A DNA stretch of 64,000 bases, from positions 1 to 64,000 of the forward strand of contig CAXBLT010000001.1 in assembly GCA_963976795.1 (NCBI GenBank), read 5' to 3'. Below, piece after piece: positions 63,401 through 64,000 of the stretch. Source of the stretch: UBA7359 sp963976795 (GTDB lineage: Bacteria; Pseudomonadota; Gammaproteobacteria; Eutrophobiales; Eutrophobiaceae). The notes beneath the pieces are model-generated. The model was not told the origin of the DNA. It did no database searches and saw only the letters and a program-made list of their open reading frames with translations. A program made the position numbers and the translations under genes. Numbering within the stretch: position 1 is the stretch's first letter; each line of letters opens with the position of its first letter.

Positions 63401-63459
63401 TCATGACAGACCACACCCCTCAAGGGAGCACCAAGGTTCATGGCCATAAGTTTAAGTAA

Positions 63460-64000
63460 TTAAAATTCTATAATATTTTCTTTAATTCTCTTACACTCTT
63501 CTTCATCAAGATAAGAGCCACCTAAACTTTTTTCGTGCATTAAGTCTTTAGCTACTTTACCAAAATGCGCATCCCGTTTAGCAATCAATAAATGTCCTAA
63601 CTCATGTGCCAACCGACTTTCTGTTTTTCCTCCATCTTGCGTTAGTATAATCGCGTGTCCTCTTCCTGCTGTTGTTCTAGGGAATAGTTTTTCTGATAAG
63701 GCTGCGCCACCACGAATAGTCCAATCATTATTTTTTTCAATCTCAGTAGGATTTCTTGATGGGCTATTAGCTTTAGGCACTACGTATACATCTATGCAAT
63801 TATTGCCTTGAGAATGATAGTGCTGAATTAGGTTTTTTAATTCGATTGATGTATCTTGAGCTGCATCATCATTCCATAGTGTTAAAATACCTTCTTTCCA
63901 ACTATTACTACTTGCCTGGTCTATTTCATTATATTTTTTAAGTATAAGCTCAGCTCTATTCACAAGCTCATTTTTCTTTTCAACGCCATAATCATTCAGT
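63460..64000 (-). CDS. Putative zinc metallopeptidase-like protein, 5' end beyond the window
   Basis: At least 167 residues from a GTG at 63963, but the frame stays open to the window edge, so the true start lies to the right. It carries a zinc-protease motif in RLAHELGHLLIAKRDAHFG (H120, E121, H124 counted from the GTG). Upstream is a mixed alpha/beta region with GNNCIDVYVVP and RGGAALSEKLFPRTTAGRGH. There is no signal in the visible part. It resembles ImmA/IrrE-like or plasmid-borne HExxH proteins only by motif, and no specific family is recognised. Confidence 0.6.
   Translation of the reverse strand, partial: LNDYGVEKKNELVNRAELILKKYNEIDQASSNSWKEGILTLWNDDAAQDTSIELKNLIQHYHSQGNNCIDVYVVPKANSPSRNPTEIEKNNDWTIRGGAALSEKLFPRTTAGRGHAIILTQDGGKTESRLAHELGHLLIAKRDAHFGKVAKDLMHEKSLGGSYLDEEECKRIKENIIEF

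Noticed and set aside
63226..63459. 77-aa frame over intergenic repeat copy 2
   Set aside because: Sequence consists of repeat palindromes with no ribosome site.

Overview
The window is a gammaproteobacterial chromosome segment of fairly low GC. The evidence is gene order: tatD-pilZ-holB-tmk-mltG-pabC-fabF-acpP-fabG-fabD-fabH-plsX-rpmF-yceD, then maf/sppA/rluC/rne, then pdxJ-recO-era-rnc-DUF4845-lepB-lepA, then the degQ-rseB-rseA-rpoE cluster. A near-perfect E. coli-type dif site lies at the left edge, so the left end is at or near the replication terminus. Genus cannot be named from sequence alone.

Region 1 (28-5008): a complete integrated single-stranded DNA phage of the Microviridae, gokushovirus-like, flanked by two dif-type XerC/XerD sites. 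The repeat-to-repeat unit is 4953 bp. Its genes, all on +, are a 53-aa ORF, an M15-type peptidase, VP8 (basic DNA-binding), VP4 (HUH replication initiator), VP5, VP1 (major capsid), VP2 (pilot) and VP3 (scaffold). They are followed by a rho-independent terminator and a hairpin-rich noncoding end. All frames look intact, so this is plausibly a live temperate microvirus that uses the host Xer recombinases.

Region 2 (5009-20403): a frameshifted small secreted-protein gene beside dif and a lone class V aminotransferase. The long minus-strand fatty-acid/phospholipid operon follows, with its DNA replication (holB, tmk), cell wall (mltG), folate (pabC) and ribosome (rpmF) passengers. Then come maf, sppA and rluC.

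Region 3 (20404-37941): rne with a long structured leader. A long minus-strand block follows: prfC, pdxJ, recO, era, rnc, DUF4845, lepB, lepA, a glutaredoxin-like gene, degQ, rseB, rseA and rpoE. It joins translation, RNA processing, protein export and the sigma-E envelope stress circuit. nadB runs divergently, then a GGDEF diguanylate cyclase.

Region 4 (37965-48639): ligA, zipA and smc (minus), queF, cysZ, dksA with a long lysine-rich N-terminus, gluQ, and a DAHP synthase.

Region 5 (48738-60481): a cobalamin-centred region. A cobalamin riboswitch heads a minus-strand operon: btuB, a DUF6580-like membrane protein, a Dph6-like PP-loop ATPase, a BtuF-like protein without signal peptide, and a PduO-type adenosyltransferase. 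No btuC or btuD is present. An OFA-family transporter plus a small membrane protein follows. Then comes B12-dependent metH behind an apparent SAH riboswitch, so B12 supply and methionine-cycle demand sit side by side.

Region 6 (60482-64000): looser accessory DNA. It holds inverted copies of an intergenic repeat, a 3' fragment of a Met-type tRNA, an EEP-family hydrolase, a decayed HTH coding remnant, an NnrU-like membrane protein, a small hypothetical gene, and a partial HELGH metallopeptidase-like gene running off the right edge.

A recurring oddity is that maf, rnc and gluQ have no well-placed ATG/GTG/TTG start. The conserved N-termini would fit AUU/AUC-type initiation.
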